From Micromonospora noduli (GTDB lineage: Bacteria > Actinomycetota > Actinomycetes > Mycobacteriales > Micromonosporaceae): a stretch of DNA of 64,000 nt. Shown piece after piece: positions 33,070 to 41,602 of the stretch. How positions within the stretch are numbered: the first letter of the stretch is position 1; each line of letters opens with the position of its first letter. The notes beneath the pieces were generated by a model that saw only the letters and a list, made by a program, of their open reading frames with translations, was not told where the DNA came from and ran no database searches. Position numbers and translations under genes: made by a program. The DNA is taken from positions 45,740 to 109,739 of the forward strand of contig NZ_PYAK01000018.1 of NCBI RefSeq assembly GCF_003264365.1, in the 5' to 3' direction.

Positions 33070-34260
33070 TCAGCAGCGGCCGAGGTCCTCCCACTGCTGG
33101 GTCCAGCCTGGCTCGGATCCCTGCGTCCAGTGCCGTGCCCGCCACAGGTGCTTGCCGTCACCAGACGACGGACCGCTCGGGTCGCCGTACTTGCTCTTCT
33201 CGTGCTTCACGGTCTGGCCGCCGGTGTAGACGGTGCCGAAGGCCCACTCCGGTGCCGTGGAGCAGTTGCCGGCTGGCGGCGGCGTGGTGGGCGGCGTGGT
33301 GGGCGGGGTCGTCGGCGGCGTGGTCGGTGGGTTCGTCGGGTTTGAGCAGGTGCCCGTCGTGGCAACCGTGTCCGCGAACGCGCTGCCCGCCGACCGGTAC
33401 GCCGTCGTCTTCGACGTCACCTGGGCAGGGCTCAGGACCTGGTTCTTCGCGAACAACACCCAGTCAACCTGCTGGATGTAGGTGCTCAGCCCGCCGGTGT
33501 GGGCCGCCGTGTCGATGAACCAGAGGTTCCAGTTGATCGTCATGGTCTGCCGCGGGTAGAACTTGCCCGAGTGGTCGCCCACCTGGACGCCGTCGATGTA
33601 GTAGATGACGTGTCCGTTCGCGACGGTCGCCACCAGGTCGTGCCAGCCGTTGAGACTGCTGCGCTGCTCCGAGTGCATGTTGTCCGCGTACCAGGGGTCG
33701 TTGCGATAGGTGTACCAGGTGGTCTGGTAGTTGATCGGGCCGGTCTCGCCCCACCCGCCGTTGGGCAGGTACTCGGAGATGTCCAGCTCGCTGTAGGTCG
33801 GGTCGAGGTCACCGTTCAACGGACTGATCGTGAAGAACGTCTGGTTGATGTGGTCGCCGTCGTTCCCACTGGTGGGGGTGTCGGTGAAGCGCACCCGGCT
33901 GGCGTACGTGCCCTCGAGGTAGCGCTTCTGGGTGCTGTAGAGCTCGGCCTGGTTGGTGCCGGCGCCGGTGCCGTCGGTCGAGGCGGTGAGCTGCATGACC
34001 TTCTGGCCGCTGACGGTGGGGAAGGTGATGCTGTTCGGTGACCAGGTCGCCCCGGGCACGCCCGGACCACCGGAGTAACTGCGCGGGGTCCAGCCGTGCG
34101 CGGTCAGGGAGCTGTCGCTCGACGATGTGTAGGAGAAGTCGTCGAACAGGTAGCCGCATTCGGCGGCGGAGGCACTCGGTGCGCTGGCGAAAACCGCCAG
34201 CGTGCCGAGCAGGGCCGCTACTCCCGCGAACCCTATTGATCTACGTCTGTCGATGTGCAT
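33070..34260 (-). CDS. Secreted GH16-like glycoside hydrolase with C-terminal carbohydrate-binding domain
   Basis: A 396-residue precursor. Signal peptide residues 1-32 end at PSASAAEC. The catalytic beta-jellyroll carries the GH16 motif ExDxxE as YSELDISEYLPNGGW. A PPTTPPTTPPTTPPTTPP linker leads to a C-terminal domain of about 65 residues (EWAFGTVYTGGQTVKHEKSK, ending HLWRARHWTQGSEPGWTQQW) that matches the chitin-binding CBM5/12 type. ATG 34260 has GGAGGA upstream. The gene is 38 bases behind the NgcG-like permease and shares its direction, so it is the last gene of the amino-sugar uptake operon. The exact glycan is not fixed by sequence. Confidence 0.85.
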   Translation of the reverse strand: MHIDRRRSIGFAGVAALLGTLAVFASAPSASAAECGYLFDDFSYTSSSDSSLTAHGWTPRSYSGGPGVPGATWSPNSITFPTVSGQKVMQLTASTDGTGAGTNQAELYSTQKRYLEGTYASRVRFTDTPTSGNDGDHINQTFFTISPLNGDLDPTYSELDISEYLPNGGWGETGPINYQTTWYTYRNDPWYADNMHSEQRSSLNGWHDLVATVANGHVIYYIDGVQVGDHSGKFYPRQTMTINWNLWFIDTAAHTGGLSTYIQQVDWVLFAKNQVLSPAQVTSKTTAYRSAGSAFADTVATTGTCSNPTNPPTTPPTTPPTTPPTTPPPAGNCSTAPEWAFGTVYTGGQTVKHEKSKYGDPSGPSSGDGKHLWRARHWTQGSEPGWTQQWEDLGRC

Positions 34261-34298
34261 GAGCCGGGTCCTCCGATGGGTGGGGGTGGAAAGGGGAC

Positions 34299-35186
34299 CT
34301 ACTTGACCGCGCCGGCGGTCATACCGGCGCGGATGTGCCGTTGGAACGCGACGTAGGCGACGAGCACCGGCAGCATGGCGATCGTCAAACCGGCGAACAG
34401 GCCGCTCCAGTCGCTGCGATACCCCTGGCTGACCGACAGGGCGGCCAGACCCTGTGCCAGGACGTACCGGTCCGGGTCGGGGTTGAGAACCAGTGGCAGC
34501 AGGTACTGGTTCCAGAGCCCGAGGAAATTGAAGATGCCGACCGCCACCAGGCCCGGCCGGGCCATCGGCAGCATCACGCGGAAGAACACCCCGCCGTGCG
34601 AGCAGCCGTCGATGAATGCCGCCTCCGCCACCTCGCCGGGCAGCGTGCGGAAGAACGCGTGCAGGAAGAAGACCGTGAAGGGTACGGCGTACGCCGCGTA
34701 GACCAGGATCAGACCGTGGTACGTGCCCAGCAGGCCCAGCTGCTGGACGACGAAGAACAGCGGCACCAGCGCCAGGAACACGGGGAAGAACATCGCCGCG
34801 ACGAAGGTGTAGTAGATGAACCGGTTGCCGCGGAACTCGTAGCGCGCCAGGGCATAGGCGACCAGCGAGCCCAACAGCATGGTCAGCACGAGCGCGCCAC
34901 CCACGACGACGACGCTGTTGAGGAAGTAGCGACCGATGCTGGCCTGGGTCCATGCCCGGGACCAGTTGTCGAACTGCGGTGTGGCGGGCAGTGACCACGG
35001 TTCGTTGAGGATCTCGTCGTCGGTCTTGAAGGAACTGACCACTGCCCAGAGCAGCGGGAGCGCGGTGACGACGGCCCAGGCCAGCATGGCGAGGTGCACC
35101 GGGAAAGCGGTTCCGGGGCGCCGGCCGCGACGTACCGGGGCGGGCCGGGCCGCGACCGCCGCCGCTCGCTCACGTGTCACGGTCAT
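34299..35186 (-). CDS. ngcG: Carbohydrate ABC transporter permease (NgcG-like)
   Basis: A 295-residue MalG-type permease with six hydrophobic helices and the EAA loop VAEAAFIDGCSHGGVFFRVMLPMARPG (about 195-220). It imports a sugar together with the second permease and the lipoprotein. The start ATG overlaps the stop of the upstream permease as ATGA. The cytoplasmic ATPase is not encoded here, as for Streptomyces NgcEFG, which uses the shared MsiK ATPase. The name is transferred from the lipoprotein's resemblance to NgcE. Confidence 0.8.
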   Translation of the reverse strand: MTVTRERAAAVAARPAPVRRGRRPGTAFPVHLAMLAWAVVTALPLLWAVVSSFKTDDEILNEPWSLPATPQFDNWSRAWTQASIGRYFLNSVVVVGGALVLTMLLGSLVAYALARYEFRGNRFIYYTFVAAMFFPVFLALVPLFFVVQQLGLLGTYHGLILVYAAYAVPFTVFFLHAFFRTLPGEVAEAAFIDGCSHGGVFFRVMLPMARPGLVAVGIFNFLGLWNQYLLPLVLNPDPDRYVLAQGLAALSVSQGYRSDWSGLFAGLTIAMLPVLVAYVAFQRHIRAGMTAGAVK

Positions 35187-36091
35187 GCCAGCTCCAGCCT
35201 CTCCTTGCGGCCCGACCGCAGTGCCAGCACGGCCAGGGTCAGCGTGGCGAAGAACAGGGCGACTCCCATGGCTGAGGCGTAGCCGAACTTCCCGTACTGG
35301 AAGGCGTTGCGGTAGAGCGACAGCCCGATCACCTCGGTCGCGCCGTCCGGTCCGCCGGGCCCGACGGTCATCACCTGGACGACGGCGAAGGCGTCCAGTG
35401 CGGCTATGCCCAGGTACACGAACGCGACGTGCACGCTCTCTCGCATCAGCGGAAACGTCACAGTGCGGAAGGTCGCCCAGCCGCCGGCCCCGTCGAGCAA
35501 CGCCGCTTCGAACAGCTCGCGCGGAATGCTGTCGATCGCCGCACTGAACAGCACCACGTAGAAGCCCACCGATGACCAGACCAGGACCGCCATCACCGCG
35601 ATCAGCGCCAGGGACGGCGACGCGAGCCAACTCCGGGTCAATCCCTCCAGGCCGACCGACCGCAGCGCCCCGTTGAGCAGCCCGTTGTTGGGGTTGTAGA
35701 CGAACCCCCACAGCACCGCGATGACCACCAGGGACAACAACTGCGGAAAGAAATAGACGATCTGGTACGCGCCAGAGCCCGCGATTCCCCGTCGTCCACC
35801 GCGGCCACCGAGGTGCATCATGCTCGCCAGGAACAACCCGATGCCGATGGTCACGAGTGGCACCACGACCAGCATCACCGCGTTGTTTCGGACCGCGTGC
35901 AGGAAGAGGGAGTCGCCGCCGAGGCGGGCGTAGTTGCCCGCCCCGACGAAACGCGCCTCGCCGGCGACGCCGGTCCAGTCGGTCAGCGACAGGTAAAAGG
36001 CCTGCGCGTACGGCGACAGCACGAACACGGCGTGCAGCACCAGCGCGGGCACCAGCGCGCCGGCCAGAAACCGCCACCGACCGTGTCTCAT
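35183..36091 (-). CDS. ngcF: Carbohydrate ABC transporter permease (NgcF-like)
   Basis: A 302-residue MalF-type permease with six hydrophobic helices. The EAA loop reads ELFEAALLDGAGGWATFRTV (about 195-215). The ATG at 36091 overlaps the stop of the binding-protein gene by one base; the longer frame lacks a start with a ribosome site. It sits between the binding protein and the other permease, as in the ngcEFG operon. Confidence 0.8.
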   Translation of the reverse strand: MRHGRWRFLAGALVPALVLHAVFVLSPYAQAFYLSLTDWTGVAGEARFVGAGNYARLGGDSLFLHAVRNNAVMLVVVPLVTIGIGLFLASMMHLGGRGGRRGIAGSGAYQIVYFFPQLLSLVVIAVLWGFVYNPNNGLLNGALRSVGLEGLTRSWLASPSLALIAVMAVLVWSSVGFYVVLFSAAIDSIPRELFEAALLDGAGGWATFRTVTFPLMRESVHVAFVYLGIAALDAFAVVQVMTVGPGGPDGATEVIGLSLYRNAFQYGKFGYASAMGVALFFATLTLAVLALRSGRKERLELA

Positions 36092-37515
36092 CAGCGGGTG
36101 TACTTCTTCACCGTGGAGTCCCTGGCCAGCCCGTCGGCCGCCTTCTGGATCCGGTCGGACCACTGCCTGGCGGTGATCCGCCTGTTCACCAGCTCGCCGG
36201 TGGCGTCGTCTACGGCCTTGGCCAGCGGGGCGTACCAGGTGCGGAAGCGGTAGGTGAAGGTCTCGGTGCCGGCCGCCTGGACCACGTCGCGCACCGAGCC
36301 GAGGCCGCTGCTCAGCGTGAGGCCGTCGGTGGCCCCGGCCACGGCGGGCAGGGTCCCGGCGGTCTCGGCGAAAGCCTTCGCTGACTGCTTGGAGAACAGG
36401 ATCCGTAGATACTCCATGCCGCCGGCGGGATTCTTGGCCTTCGCCGGCACCAGGAACGACTCGCTGCTCGCCGCCTGGACCGCTGTGTGCTTCAGGGCGT
36501 CCGCCGTCGTCCGTGCGGGCACCGGGGCCATGACCATGTCGAAATTCGCGGGCGTGACACCCTTCTGCTCACTCTCCAGCCAGGACCCGCAGGGGATGAT
36601 CGCTGCCTTGCCCTGCGACCAGGCGGCCTGCGCTTCGGTGTGCGACAGCGCCTCGGAGCCGGACATGAGGTAACCCTTGCCGGCCAGCTCGGCGAACGCC
36701 TCGGCGGCGCCGATCAGCCCCGGCGCCTTCCACGCGTTCGGCTCCAGGTTGTCGACGGCCTTGATCAGCGCCGGTCCGCCGGTCTTGGCGGCCATGCTGA
36801 GCAGCGGGTCGTTGATGTACTCCGGGTACTTGCCCTGGTAGGTCCAGGGCGCGACGCCGGCCGCCTTGATGGTCGCGCAGAGCGCGAGCATGTCGTCCCA
36901 GGTCGTCGGGAAGGTCCAGCCCTTCGCCGCGAAGAGCGGCTTCGAATACCAGAGACCCCAGACGGTGTACGTGAAGTTGAGCGTCAGCGGGACCGCGTCG
37001 AACGTGCCGTCGTCGACCACGCCGGGCAGCAGCGTGTCGCGCACCGTCCTGCCCGGGTCGTCGAAGGCGGGAGCGTCGAGCAGTTCGCTGAGATCAGTGA
37101 CCTGTTTGGCGGAGACCAGCGTCGCGATATCGAGGCGGCTGGCACCGGTGTTGTCCACGACGTCCGGCGGGGTGTTCGCGACGAATCGAGGCTGCAACGC
37201 CTCGCCGATCTTCTGGATGCCCTGATGGTCGATCTTCGCGCCCGCGTACTTCTGGGTGTAGAGCGTCTCGGCGCGCTTGGCGTACTCGTCGCCGTACCCG
37301 CCCTTGAAGATCACGACCTCGAGCGGCGCGTCCGCCTTGACGCCCAGCGGGTTGCCGGCGCTCTTGGCCCCGGTGTTTCCGGCGGCTCGGTCCTGGTCCT
37401 CGCTACCACCGGTCACGCAGGCGCTCAGCAGGGGCAGTGTGACACCGGCGGTCACCGCCGCGCGCAGCACGGTTCGTCTTGTGGGGTACGGTCCGGACAG
37501 GGGTGAACGGTTCAT
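36091..37515 (-). CDS. ngcE: NgcE-like amino-sugar/chitobiose-binding lipoprotein
   Basis: A 474-residue extracellular solute-binding protein. The signal has a twin-arginine motif (PTRRTVLRAAV) and a lipobox ending at LLSACVTGG (Cys 33), so the mature protein is membrane-anchored. The body is a periplasmic-binding fold with features of the N-acetylglucosamine/chitobiose-binding NgcE group. Residues near 175 (FTYTVWGLWYSKPLFAAKGW) resemble that family. It starts 16 bases after the SIS-domain gene. Binding of N-acetylglucosamine or chitobiose is inferred from family and neighbours. Confidence 0.82.
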   Translation of the reverse strand: MNRSPLSGPYPTRRTVLRAAVTAGVTLPLLSACVTGGSEDQDRAAGNTGAKSAGNPLGVKADAPLEVVIFKGGYGDEYAKRAETLYTQKYAGAKIDHQGIQKIGEALQPRFVANTPPDVVDNTGASRLDIATLVSAKQVTDLSELLDAPAFDDPGRTVRDTLLPGVVDDGTFDAVPLTLNFTYTVWGLWYSKPLFAAKGWTFPTTWDDMLALCATIKAAGVAPWTYQGKYPEYINDPLLSMAAKTGGPALIKAVDNLEPNAWKAPGLIGAAEAFAELAGKGYLMSGSEALSHTEAQAAWSQGKAAIIPCGSWLESEQKGVTPANFDMVMAPVPARTTADALKHTAVQAASSESFLVPAKAKNPAGGMEYLRILFSKQSAKAFAETAGTLPAVAGATDGLTLSSGLGSVRDVVQAAGTETFTYRFRTWYAPLAKAVDDATGELVNRRITARQWSDRIQKAADGLARDSTVKKYTR

Positions 37516-37531
37516 CAGCTGGGCCTTTTCC

Positions 37532-38281
37532 CTATGCGGTACGCCGGATGCGCCCGGCGTACCGCGCTTCGATGAGTTTGTTGTGCTCCCGCCCGCCCGG
37601 CACGTTGTCGGACAGATAGACCGGCGGGGTGACGTTGAGTGCCAACAACCGTGCCACCACCTCGGTGACGATCTGCTGGGCCAGCAGTGCCGCGGTGATC
37701 GACGAGACGGCCCCGACCGCGCCGTCGCCGTAGTCGAGGGACGCGTCGCCGTACGGTGCGCCGTTGTCGAGCACGACGTCGGCGAGGTCGGCGAGCTTGA
37801 GCCCGCTGTCGTGCCGCGACTCGACCCGGGCGGAGTGCTCGACCGAGGTGATTGCGATCAGCGGGTGTCCCCGCTGTTTCACCAGGTGTGCCATCTCCAC
37901 CACCGCGCCGTTGACGCCGGAGTTCGAGGCGATGACGAACGCGTCGTCGGGCTTGATCGGGGCGAGCGCGTAGAGGCGGTGGGCGACATCGGGCGTGCGC
38001 TCGAGTTGCGGGTCACCGAGCACGCTCGTCGGCTCGCCGCCGTACAGGACGATGTCGCGTAGGGCGATCTTGTTGGTGGGCACCAGGCCGCCGGCCCGAC
38101 CGGCGATCTCCATGGCGAGTGCCTCGGAGTGTCCACAGCCGAACGCCTGGATCACCCCGCCGGCCTGCAGTGTCGCGGTCAGTAGATCGGCGGCCCGCGC
38201 CACCCGGTCGCCCTGGGTGGTCCCGACACGTTCGATGGCCTTGGTGATGACCTCGACATAGTCCGCGCTTGTGATCGTCAC
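37532..38281 (-). CDS. SIS-domain sugar-phosphate isomerase-like protein
   Basis: A 249-residue protein with a SIS fold: IQAFGCGHSEALAMEIAGRA near residue 45, and FVIASNSGVNGAVVEMAHLV near 115 for phosphosugar binding. It resembles small MurQ/GmhA-like proteins annotated as sugar isomerase domain proteins. The GTG start overlaps the regulator stop as GTGA. Within an amino-sugar uptake operon it may act on N-acetylglucosamine or muramic-acid phosphates. Key catalytic residues of GlmS or NagB are not present, so the reaction is uncertain. Confidence 0.75.
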   Translation of the reverse strand: MTITSADYVEVITKAIERVGTTQGDRVARAADLLTATLQAGGVIQAFGCGHSEALAMEIAGRAGGLVPTNKIALRDIVLYGGEPTSVLGDPQLERTPDVAHRLYALAPIKPDDAFVIASNSGVNGAVVEMAHLVKQRGHPLIAITSVEHSARVESRHDSGLKLADLADVVLDNGAPYGDASLDYGDGAVGAVSSITAALLAQQIVTEVVARLLALNVTPPVYLSDNVPGGREHNKLIEARYAGRIRRTA

Positions 38282-39195
38282 AGCGGCCTTTCCTTCCGTG
38301 CTCGCTTGCGGTTCGCATTGGTGTCCGGCATCCGGTGTGCGTCGACGGCCCGCACTGTGAGTTCGAGAGCTTCGGTGGTGCGCTCGTAGGTGCGCTGTGC
38401 GACGGCGACGTAGATGAGGTCGAGGATCAGCAGCTGCGAGTGCAGCGCGGAGAGCGCTGCGAGCCGGAACGTGGTCTCGTGCACCGAGGTGGTGAAGACG
38501 ACGTCGGCGACCTCGGCCAGTGGTGAGCGGGCGTACGAGGTGACCGCCACGGTCAGCGCTCCATGATCGGCGGCCTCGGCCAGCATCTCGATCGCCTCTC
38601 GGGTCCGACCGGAGTGCGACAGGCTGATCGCGACGTCGCCCGGCCCGAGCAGTGCGGCGTTGGTGAGGGCGGTGTGCGTGTCGGCCCGGTACCGCACCGG
38701 GACGCGGATGCGTTCGAGCCGGAACGCCATCTCGCTGCCGGCGGTGCCGCTGCTGCCGAGCCCGAAGATCTCCACTCGGCCGGCGGTGGCGATCGCGGCC
38801 GCCACTCGTTCGACCGCGGTGGTGTCCAGGCCGGACGCGGTTGCCTGGATGGCCCGGGTGTCCGCGGCGGTGATCACGTCGAGGACACCGCCGATCGGGT
38901 CCTCCGGCGCGATGTCCCCGGAGATGTCGGTCTCCCAGCGTGCCTGCTCGGCGCGCCCGGTCTCGGTCGCGACGGCCACGCGCAGGTTGGCGTACCCCTT
39001 GAAGCCGAGTGCCCGGCTGAAGCGGGTGACCGTCGCGGTGGAGGTCCCGGATCGTTCGGCCAGGTCGACGATGCTGGCGTGCGCCGCCGTCTCCGGATCG
39101 TCGAGGATGGCCTCGGCGATCTTCGCCAGGGCCTCCGGCATGGTCGGCCCCTCCATCCGGAGCCGCACCAGCAGCCCACCACTCTCACCCGTCAC
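38278..39195 (-). CDS. MurR/RpiR-family transcription regulator
   Basis: A 305-residue regulator. The N-terminal RpiR helix-turn-helix (residues 15-75, with ERSGTSTATVTRFSRALGFK) is followed by a SIS sugar-phosphate-binding domain (about 125-265, with VEIFGLGSSGTAGSEMAFRL). The start is GTG 39195. A promoter with TTGACT-17-TAATTT lies just upstream. It is the first gene of the ngcEFG-like operon and divergent from a GlcNAc-kinase-like gene, so it should control both, probably relieved by an amino-sugar phosphate. Confidence 0.88.
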   Translation of the reverse strand: MTGESGGLLVRLRMEGPTMPEALAKIAEAILDDPETAAHASIVDLAERSGTSTATVTRFSRALGFKGYANLRVAVATETGRAEQARWETDISGDIAPEDPIGGVLDVITAADTRAIQATASGLDTTAVERVAAAIATAGRVEIFGLGSSGTAGSEMAFRLERIRVPVRYRADTHTALTNAALLGPGDVAISLSHSGRTREAIEMLAEAADHGALTVAVTSYARSPLAEVADVVFTTSVHETTFRLAALSALHSQLLILDLIYVAVAQRTYERTTEALELTVRAVDAHRMPDTNANRKRARKERPL

Positions 39196-39207
39196 TGCTG
39201 ATCATCC

Positions 39208-39236
39208 TTTTCATCGATTAACTATGAGCATGAAAA
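39208..39236. promoter_or_regulatory. Secondary inverted repeat near rpiR promoter
   Basis: TTTTCAT (39208-39214) and ATGAAAA (39230-39236) are exact inverted repeats 15 bases apart, in the rpiR leader and touching its -10 box. The half sites resemble the main palindrome (GAAAATTTC core), so a second regulator site is possible. Confidence 0.35.
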
Positions 39237-39262
39237 TTACGACCACATCGATGCCTAGTCAA
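39234..39262 (-). promoter_or_regulatory. Promoter of rpiR-ngcEFG operon
   Basis: On the - strand TTGACT (39262-39257) and TAATTT (39239-39234) are separated by exactly 17 bases, a good vegetative-type promoter. The candidate operator overlaps the first base of the -35 box. Confidence 0.6.
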
Positions 39263-39276
39263 TAGAAAATTTCTAT
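39262..39276. promoter_or_regulatory. Candidate RpiR operator
   Basis: ATAGAAAATTTCTAT is a perfect 7-base inverted repeat around one central A. It lies between the divergent rpiR and GlcNAc-kinase-like genes. It abuts the -35 box of the rpiR promoter and overlaps a TATGCT -10-like box (39274-39279) for the kinase gene, so one bound regulator could block both. RpiR-family operators are often GAAA/TTTC palindromes. Confidence 0.6.
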
Positions 39277-39291
39277 GCTTCGATTTCGGGC

Positions 39292-40242
39292 ATGGTTCTG
39301 GTACTGGGTGTTGACGCCGGAGGCACGGCGTCCCGGGCGGTAGTGGCCACCCGGGACGGCACCGTGGTGGGGCGCGGCGCGGCGGGTCCGGGCAATCCGA
39401 CGGCCGCGGGGACGGCAGCCGCTCGCTCGATCGGCGCGGCGGTGCGTGAGGCCCTGGGGGAGCACGACCCAGCATCCGTCTGCAGCGGCGTCGCAGGCAT
39501 CGCCGGCGCGGGCGTCATGGCGGATCCGGAGATCACGGCCGCCTTCACCGTCGAGTGGGCCCAATGCGGACTGACCTGCCCCGTCACCCTGGTCGGCGAC
39601 GCGGTGACGGCCTTCGCGGCAGGCACGTCGGCGCCCTCGGGAGCCGTGCTCATCGCTGGCACCGGCGCGGTCGCCGCCCGGATCGACGACTGGCGCGTCA
39701 GCCGCACCGTCGACGGCCTCGGTTGGCTGCTGGGGGATGAAGGCTCGGGCATGTGGCTGGGCCTGCAGGCGGTACGTTCGATCGCCCGGGCCTGGTCAGG
39801 TCCCACAGTGGACGCCGGGCTGGCGGCCACGATCGCGGCGCGGGCCGGCGTGACAACCTGCGACGAGCTCGTGCAGTGGGCCGGCCGCCAGCGACCCGCG
39901 GCATTCGCCGCGCTTGCACCCCTGGTCTGCGCCGGCGCGACGGCCGGCGATGCCCTCGCCGAGCGGTTGACCACCGAGGCCGCTGCTCGACTGGTCGCCA
40001 CTCTCGACGAGTTGGGCCCACCGGACGGCCCCGTCGTGCTCGCCGGCAGCCTCCTGACCAACACCACGCCCGTACGAACGGCGGTCCTGGCCACCCTTGC
40101 CGACCCGGCCGGGACCGCCGGGGACCCGGCGATCGGGGCCGCCTGGCTCGCACTACGTCAGATCACCGACCAGGAGGAGGCGGCGCGCCTGCACCACCGC
40201 ATGCTTCGACCCGATCGTGAAGCGTCCCTGGCCAGACACTGA
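39292..40242 (+). CDS. N-acetylglucosamine kinase-like protein (BadF/BadG ATPase family)
   Basis: A 316-residue ASKHA-fold kinase. The phosphate-1 loop reads VLGVDAGGTASRAVVA and the adenosine region shows GAVLIAGTGAVAARID. GWLLGDEGSGMWLGLQAVRS matches the GlcNAc-kinase group. It should phosphorylate N-acetylglucosamine or a related amino sugar delivered by the NgcEFG-like importer. It is divergent from the regulator gene and shares its operator. ATG 39292 follows a TATGCT -10-like box by 12 bases, so the leader is very short and there is no clear ribosome site. Confidence 0.83.
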   Translation: MVLVLGVDAGGTASRAVVATRDGTVVGRGAAGPGNPTAAGTAAARSIGAAVREALGEHDPASVCSGVAGIAGAGVMADPEITAAFTVEWAQCGLTCPVTLVGDAVTAFAAGTSAPSGAVLIAGTGAVAARIDDWRVSRTVDGLGWLLGDEGSGMWLGLQAVRSIARAWSGPTVDAGLAATIAARAGVTTCDELVQWAGRQRPAAFAALAPLVCAGATAGDALAERLTTEAAARLVATLDELGPPDGPVVLAGSLLTNTTPVRTAVLATLADPAGTAGDPAIGAAWLALRQITDQEEAARLHHRMLRPDREASLARH

Positions 40243-40356
40243 CCTGCCGAGAGTTGCCAGCGACCGTGCGGCGCGGGACTGCGCTTGATCGGCATCGGCA
40301 CGACCACCTGATCTTGGCGTGGAGTCGGGCCGACGAGGAGGGTTGGTTGCGGCACA

Positions 40357-40971
40357 ATGATCGCGATGATCTCGTGGCGTGCTGGGCCGTGGTGGGTGGT
40401 GGTCGGTCCGGCAGCCGGGGTGGCGCTGGGCGCCGTCGACTCGATCGTCAACCATGTGCCGGTGCTGCTGGGCGAGGTCGGCACCGCGCGTGCTGAGCGC
40501 GGCGGCTGGTCACAGGCCGCGGAGTTCGCCAGTCTCATCCTCGACGCCGGATGGGCCTGGGCGGCGATGGCCGTGCTGGCGGGCTGGCTGGTGAGTCGGA
40601 GCGTACGACTGGCGGCGGGGATGCTGCGCGGCGCTTTGGCGGGCGGCTGCACGCTGATCTTCGCCACCAGCGCGTACTACGGCGTGGACGTGATTTTCGA
40701 CGGCGACATCTGGTGGGGCGGGACGACGCAGTACTGGCTGTCCGTGAGCGTGTGTCTCGGCCCTCTGCTCGGGGCTGTCGGGGCGTTGATCCAGCGGTCT
40801 GGTCCGGTCGGAACGCTCGCCGTCCTACTTGTTCCCGCCGGTGCGGCGCTGCAGATGGTGCTGCTGCCCCCGCCGCCGGAGAGCGCGATGGCCTGGCCGG
40901 TGCGGTTGAGCGTCTGGGCGGCGGCCGCGGTCGCCGCCGTACTGATCGTGAGGGTCTCATGCAGGCGTTGA
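40357..40971 (+). CDS. Hypothetical membrane protein
   Basis: A 204-residue protein with about six hydrophobic helices and short polar loops. A conserved-looking stretch ATSAYYGVDVIFDGDIWWGG lies between helices three and four. No family is recognised. The start at ATG 40357 may be replaced by M4 (ATG 40366); neither has a strong ribosome site. It follows the kinase by 114 bases on the same strand. Confidence 0.6.
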   Translation: MIAMISWRAGPWWVVVGPAAGVALGAVDSIVNHVPVLLGEVGTARAERGGWSQAAEFASLILDAGWAWAAMAVLAGWLVSRSVRLAAGMLRGALAGGCTLIFATSAYYGVDVIFDGDIWWGGTTQYWLSVSVCLGPLLGAVGALIQRSGPVGTLAVLLVPAGAALQMVLLPPPPESAMAWPVRLSVWAAAAVAAVLIVRVSCRR

Positions 40972-41115
40972 TTCGGAGTGGTCGTGCTGGCCTACGCTCC
41001 GGCCGGGGAGGAGTTCGCCGGGTGGGGTCAGGAGCCCGGGGCTCCAAGCGGTGAAGGGTGAGAGCGCGGCAGCACCGCACTCTCGTCCAGCACATGCGCG
41101 ATATTACTGAGCACC

Positions 41116-41475
41116 ATGAAGGGGATGACAGTGAACGACGACGTCACCGAGTACATCAACAAGACGCAACCGTGGCAGATCGACGTATGCGAAAAATTAC
41201 GTGCGATGATCGACGAAACTGTTCCGGGTGTCGAGGAGCGGCTTCAGTACGGCAAGCCGCACTACTTAAAGAACGGCCATTACGCCGCCGTCATCGCGGT
41301 AGCAAAGTCCAAGGTGTCGTTCATGGTCTTCAACGCGACGGACATCCCCGAGGTCAAGGGATTCCTGCGGTCGATGGGCAACGGTGAACGCAAAACTGTC
41401 GACATCACGGAAGGGCAAGACGTCGACTATGGCCAACTCGCCAGTTTCCTGAGCAAGACCACGGCGGCCTTGTAG
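41116..41475 (+). CDS. DUF1801 (YdhG-like) domain protein
   Basis: A 119-residue protein matching the DUF1801 alpha/beta fold: VTEYINKTQPWQIDVCEKLR at the start, then EERLQYGKPHYLKNGHYAAV. These proteins are widespread and uncharacterised. ATG 41116 is preceded by ACCATGAAGGGG; ATG 41125 (AAGGGG about 3 bases before) is an alternative. Codon use is less GC-biased (AAAAATTAC, AAAGAAC) than that of its neighbours, hinting at recent acquisition. Two hairpins follow. Confidence 0.8.
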   Translation: MKGMTVNDDVTEYINKTQPWQIDVCEKLRAMIDETVPGVEERLQYGKPHYLKNGHYAAVIAVAKSKVSFMVFNATDIPEVKGFLRSMGNGERKTVDITEGQDVDYGQLASFLSKTTAAL

Positions 41476-41482
41476 GCGCAGC

Positions 41483-41520
41483 CCGCCCAACGCGGCCACG
41501 GCGGTGGCCGGGACGGGCGG
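41483..41520. terminator. Hairpin between convergent genes
   Basis: CCGCCC (41483-41488) pairs with GGGCGG (41515-41520), and inside it GGCCAC pairs with GTGGCC around GGCG. It lies just after the DUF1801 stop and before the convergent GH44 gene; it is symmetric, so it could serve both strands. Confidence 0.55.
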
Positions 41521-41530
41521 TCGAGAGCCA

Positions 41531-41562
41531 GGGGCCCGGGGTGCCGCTGCGCCCCGGACCCC
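41531..41562. terminator. Second hairpin between convergent genes
   Basis: GGGGCCCGGGG (41531-41541) pairs with CCCCGGACCCC (41552-41562) with a single mismatch. It is 40 bases from the GH44 stop and could terminate that gene on the - strand. Confidence 0.55.
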
Positions 41563-41602
41563 TCCGGCCTACTCCGCCGGTGTGGAGTAGGGATCTCTCA
41601 GC

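Noticed and set aside
33273..33345. Tandem GGCGGCGTGGTG-type DNA repeats
   Set aside because: They encode the Pro-Thr linker of the GH16 enzyme on the - strand, a normal low-complexity linker rather than a CRISPR or regulatory repeat.
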